Virus record (IMG/VR): IMGVR_UViG_3300031774_000025
Location: 1 to 50,838 of that record
DNA length: 50,838 bases
Source of the DNA: a virus
Direction: 5' to 3' (one strand)
A model generated the notes under the pieces. That model worked only from the letters and a program-made list of their open reading frames with translations. It had not been told where the DNA came from and searched no databases. Below, piece after piece: positions 48,718 through 50,838 of the stretch (position 1 is the first letter of the stretch; every line of letters begins with the position of its first letter). The translations under genes and the position numbers were made by a program.

Positions 48718-49241
48718 AAACTTAACTCGCCTATCTCAATGTGCTGTGGCAAATTTATTGCATGTGCGATTTGTTCTGCACATTCTGGTGCCGTTAGCAT
48801 ATTAGCAGTTACACCTTCTGTCATTTTTGATTCTACATATCCAGGATTAACATTTATCATTCTGCATTTACGATTGCCTTTAAACATAAGCAAAAATGCT
48901 TGATGTGATAATGCGGCCTTGTGTGCTGAATAGCCTGAAGTATTGCCACTTATACCTGGATACTTACTAAGACTGCTAATATTTACTATTGTTTTAGATT
49001 TATCTCTTGCCCAAAACTCCCATAGTCTATTTAAAATATTAACCTGTGCTAGTTCGGAATAAGCATTATTGATAAACACATCGACATCCCAGTCTAATGA
49101 CTCTTGAACTATGTCTTCTGCTCGTGTATCAATATCATATCCATTAGAACGACTAAAGCATACTATTTCGTGTTCTTGTGACAGTATATCGAATAGTGCT
49201 TTTCCTATTCCGCTAGTGTGTCCTGTCAGTGCTATTTTCAT
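48702..49241 (-). CDS. Short-chain dehydrogenase/reductase
   Basis: 179 residues. IALTGHTSGIGKALFDIL is the TGxxxGxG NAD(P)-binding turn, DVFINNAYSE the NNAG-like motif, NISSLS the catalytic Ser region and Y104-x3-K108 (YSAHK) the catalytic pair. The enzyme oxidises or reduces an alcohol/ketone, with a sugar or cofactor substrate plausible. It is shorter than the usual 250-residue SDR, missing part of the substrate-binding C-terminus. It overlaps the next minus-strand gene by 29 bases. Confidence 0.85.
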   Translation of the reverse strand: MKIALTGHTSGIGKALFDILSQEHEIVCFSRSNGYDIDTRAEDIVQESLDWDVDVFINNAYSELAQVNILNRLWEFWARDKSKTIVNISSLSKYPGISGNTSGYSAHKAALSHQAFLLMFKGNRKCRMINVNPGYVESKMTEGVTANMLTAPECAEQIAHAINLPQHIEIGELSLWRPY

Positions 49242-49770
49242 ATCTTACTCCTACTATGTGATATCTGTTGTCGTCTCCATAATTAACTGCTGTATGAAAA
49301 CCTGATGTGTTTACTAAGTAACTTTTGCCTTCTTCTAAATGAAAATGTCTCACGCCTACTTCTTTTTCATTTGTAGGAGCATGTAAATAAAAGGCTAAAA
49401 ATGCTCTTTCATTTGTTTTAACTGGTATGTGTATTCTAATATTATCTCTATTGTCTATGCTGTCCATATGCACACTATACGTTTGCTTTGGTGCAATTTT
49501 TAGCAATCGCCATCTATAATACTGAGGATATTTGTTAAATAATGCTTCTATACTAGTATCTGTAAATGCTTTATTAGTTGTAGAGTAATACCGCTCTGGA
49601 TACTGTAGATCTTTCATTTTTCCTATACTACATGTCCAATCGTTATCACCCGATACACTTGTTAATGATACTTGATTTTTATCTAATAGATTATGATCAA
49701 CAAGAACAGGATATAAGTCCTGCCAAATTTGATGTGTATCTATTTCGTCTGCAAACTCTACTAATCCCAT
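49213..49770 (-). CDS. 2OG-Fe(II) oxygenase-like protein (aspartyl hydroxylase type)
   Basis: 185 residues. APKQTYSVHMDSIDNRDNIRIHIPV shows a His-x-Asp-bearing strand followed by an RIHIPV strand like aspartyl/asparaginyl hydroxylases. YLVNTSGFHTAVNYGDDNRYHIVGVR supplies the distal His and the Arg. It overlaps the genes on both sides by a few bases, so it is coexpressed with the SDR and PLP enzyme. Substrate unknown. Confidence 0.65.
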   Translation of the reverse strand: MGLVEFADEIDTHQIWQDLYPVLVDHNLLDKNQVSLTSVSGDNDWTCSIGKMKDLQYPERYYSTTNKAFTDTSIEALFNKYPQYYRWRLLKIAPKQTYSVHMDSIDNRDNIRIHIPVKTNERAFLAFYLHAPTNEKEVGVRHFHLEEGKSYLVNTSGFHTAVNYGDDNRYHIVGVRYENSTDRTH

Positions 49771-50393
49771 GCAACCATTTTAAACTGTTCCGGTTCAACT
49801 CCAAAAAAATCTGACTTCCATTTGCTTTGTGCAAAAAAATCTAGTCCGTGCCATTCATCTTTCTTTTTGATAAGTGTCTGAGCGGCATCCTTCCAATCAG
49901 TATTTAACACAATATTTTCAATTTTTTCTTGTTTTGCGGCTACCTTTTCGTATTCAAAATCATCCCATTCAAAATGAAAGACTTCAAATACATGTGGGTA
50001 TTCAGCATAATCTATACTTACATCTATGCCCCATTTAGAACGCATTTTGGTAATCTTATGTATGAGTGGGAGACCTTCTGCATGTGCCATAAGTTGCTCT
50101 AAAGCATAACCATGATAACTTTTACGTTCATATAAATCAGCATGATTGAGGTGAACACCTCTTATGCTGTTTTCTTCATCGGTGAACCAATCCTGTTTAA
50201 GACTGTTACGCCATCTAGTATTTTTTACATAGCCATTGTTGGCTTCTGCATACATTTTTTCTAAAGGTGTTAAGTCGTAACCATTTTGATCAAAGTTTGC
50301 AAGATGTTCGGCATGTGGGATAAATCCAATGTCTATTGCGGTGCCCCAACTAGGGCGAGAATTTAGTTTGTTTTCAGTGAGGGCAAGTTTCAT
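49761..50393 (-). CDS. Unknown protein of the minus-strand operon
   Basis: 210 residues. The sequence is rich in aromatic and charged residues (RSKWGIDVSIDYAEYPHVFE, VFHFEWDDFEYEKVAAK, KKDEWHGLDFFAQSKWKSDF) with a helical C-terminal half. No catalytic motif or known fold is recognised. It overlaps the oxygenase start by ten bases and abuts the basic protein gene to its right, so all are cotranscribed. A role with the oxygenase/SDR/PLP enzymes is inferred only from position. Confidence 0.55.
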   Translation of the reverse strand: MKLALTENKLNSRPSWGTAIDIGFIPHAEHLANFDQNGYDLTPLEKMYAEANNGYVKNTRWRNSLKQDWFTDEENSIRGVHLNHADLYERKSYHGYALEQLMAHAEGLPLIHKITKMRSKWGIDVSIDYAEYPHVFEVFHFEWDDFEYEKVAAKQEKIENIVLNTDWKDAAQTLIKKKDEWHGLDFFAQSKWKSDFFGVEPEQFKMVAWD

Positions 50394-50837
50394 TTACCAT
50401 TTACGACATGACCAATAACGTGCTTTTGTTTTTGGTCCTGGATTGTCGCAATTATGCCTTGCTCTAAAACTTTTTCTGGCTTTAGGATTATTTTTACGAA
50501 TCTTCATTGCTTTACCTTTAACACTACTTCCGCCATGTCCAAAGTTTACTTTCTTAACATTTCCTGTCTTTGGGTCTTTAACATAAACCTTAAACTTTTT
50601 AACATCACCTTGCATTGGCTTGTTTAGTTTAACTTTACGTCCTCTGTATTCTGCTTCGAACATATCATTCTCATCTATGCTATACCCTAAGTATCCATAG
50701 TCTTCAAAAAATGTATCATCGCAATCGTATGATTCTTCCATTGATTCATTTTCGCTAACTGCTTTTACACCAGATAAACTTTTTATGTGGAGTATGCCAC
50801 CGTCGGACATGTTGTCATTGTAATAATAACGTGCGCC
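50394..50837 (-). CDS. Basic-tail cysteine/tryptophan protein, 5' end open at window edge
   Basis: The frame stays open to the right edge of the window (at least nine codons upstream of the ATG at 50810, reading GARYYYNDN), so the gene may begin outside. From the ATG it has 138 residues: an acidic half (SMEESYDCDDTFFEDYGYLG) and a basic half (FRARHNCDNPGPKTKARYWSCRKW) ending in a Cys-containing Trp-rich tail. The tail resembles that of the protein at 16058. Role unknown; nucleic acid binding is likely from composition. Confidence 0.6.
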   Translation of the reverse strand, partial: GARYYYNDNMSDGGILHIKSLSGVKAVSENESMEESYDCDDTFFEDYGYLGYSIDENDMFEAEYRGRKVKLNKPMQGDVKKFKVYVKDPKTGNVKKVNFGHGGSSVKGKAMKIRKNNPKARKSFRARHNCDNPGPKTKARYWSCRKW

Positions 50838-50838
50838 G

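Noticed and set aside
1-50838. CRISPR arrays, integrase/attachment sites, insertion sequences
   Set aside because: No regular direct repeats with spacers, no recombinase or transposase motifs, and no terminal inverted repeats were seen.

Overview
The window looks like part of the genome of a marine T4-like (Tevenvirinae-type) myovirus infecting an AT-rich marine bacterium. The signs are: more than twenty copies of a T4-type late promoter octamer (mostly GATAAATA, with CATAAATA, TTAAATA and CTAAATA variants) set just before genes; class Ia ribonucleotide reductase (nrdA, nrdB); a DexA-like exonuclease; a PAAR tail-spike protein; peptide deformylase; phage tRNA genes with encoded CCA; and dense packing with 1-4 base gene overlaps. 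The sequence is clearly AT-rich by eye (GC not computed). No photosystem, integrase or typical cellular genes are seen, so the host (SAR11-like, cyanobacterial or other) cannot be fixed from this window.

Layout. (1) 1-4866: a truncated unknown protein, a ligase-like nucleotidyltransferase, a ParB-like protein and a basic Gln/Lys-rich protein. (2) 4899-6610: four small, partly paralogous proteins, each with its own late promoter and a good ribosome binding site; the first three are followed by a hairpin terminator. They are probably abundant virion proteins. (3) 6620-16882: an uninterrupted operon with a small membrane protein, a tiny basic protein, a 2167-residue multidomain protein (amidoligase-like plus PD-(D/E)XK nuclease-like), a 696-residue protein with a complete Cu/Zn superoxide dismutase domain, and two more proteins. 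Many of these start with a short MK(I/L)xEI...(I/L)xE peptide that resembles the T4 capsid-targeting sequence cut by the gp21 prohead protease. I read this region as a virion cargo operon. (4) 16895-24447: a 2OG-Fe(II) oxygenase, a small CTS-like protein, acidic conserved proteins, an exonuclease and a large tail-fibre-like protein. (5) 24444-29557: early-promoter-driven nrdAB, an unknown protein, PAAR and a radical SAM enzyme. (6) 29525-32131 minus: a radical-SAM-like protein lacking the cluster cysteines, and a subtilisin-like protease. (7) 32169-36062: a PP-loop enzyme, a five-gene operon carrying a membrane-anchored cytochrome c, a 2OG oxygenase and a lipase. (8) 36067-36493: tRNA-Thr, a Lys/Ala-rich protein and tRNA-Ala. 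(9) 36509-42935: carbohydrate-type genes (2OG/LIC12192-like fusion, two glycosyltransferases), dexA with a structured terminator, a metalloprotease, peptide deformylase and a GH6 glycanase. (10) 42906-50838 minus: glycosyltransferases, an NMN-adenylyltransferase-like fusion, and a surface-chemistry-like operon (2OG, PLP enzyme, SDR, 2OG).

Two regulatory classes can be read from the sequence. Sigma70-like promoters (TTGACA-type -35, 16-17 base spacer) precede the exonuclease, nrdA, the cytochrome c operon and dexA. The T4-late octamer precedes structural and surface-modification genes. In twelve cases the octamer sits so close to the start codon (6 or 7 bases from its last A) that transcription would begin at or within a base of the start codon, which predicts leaderless late mRNAs.

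The most unusual content is the predicted capsid-targeted superoxide dismutase and its companion cargo proteins, and the early-expressed cytochrome c membrane operon. All functional calls come from motif reading by eye. No database search was run.
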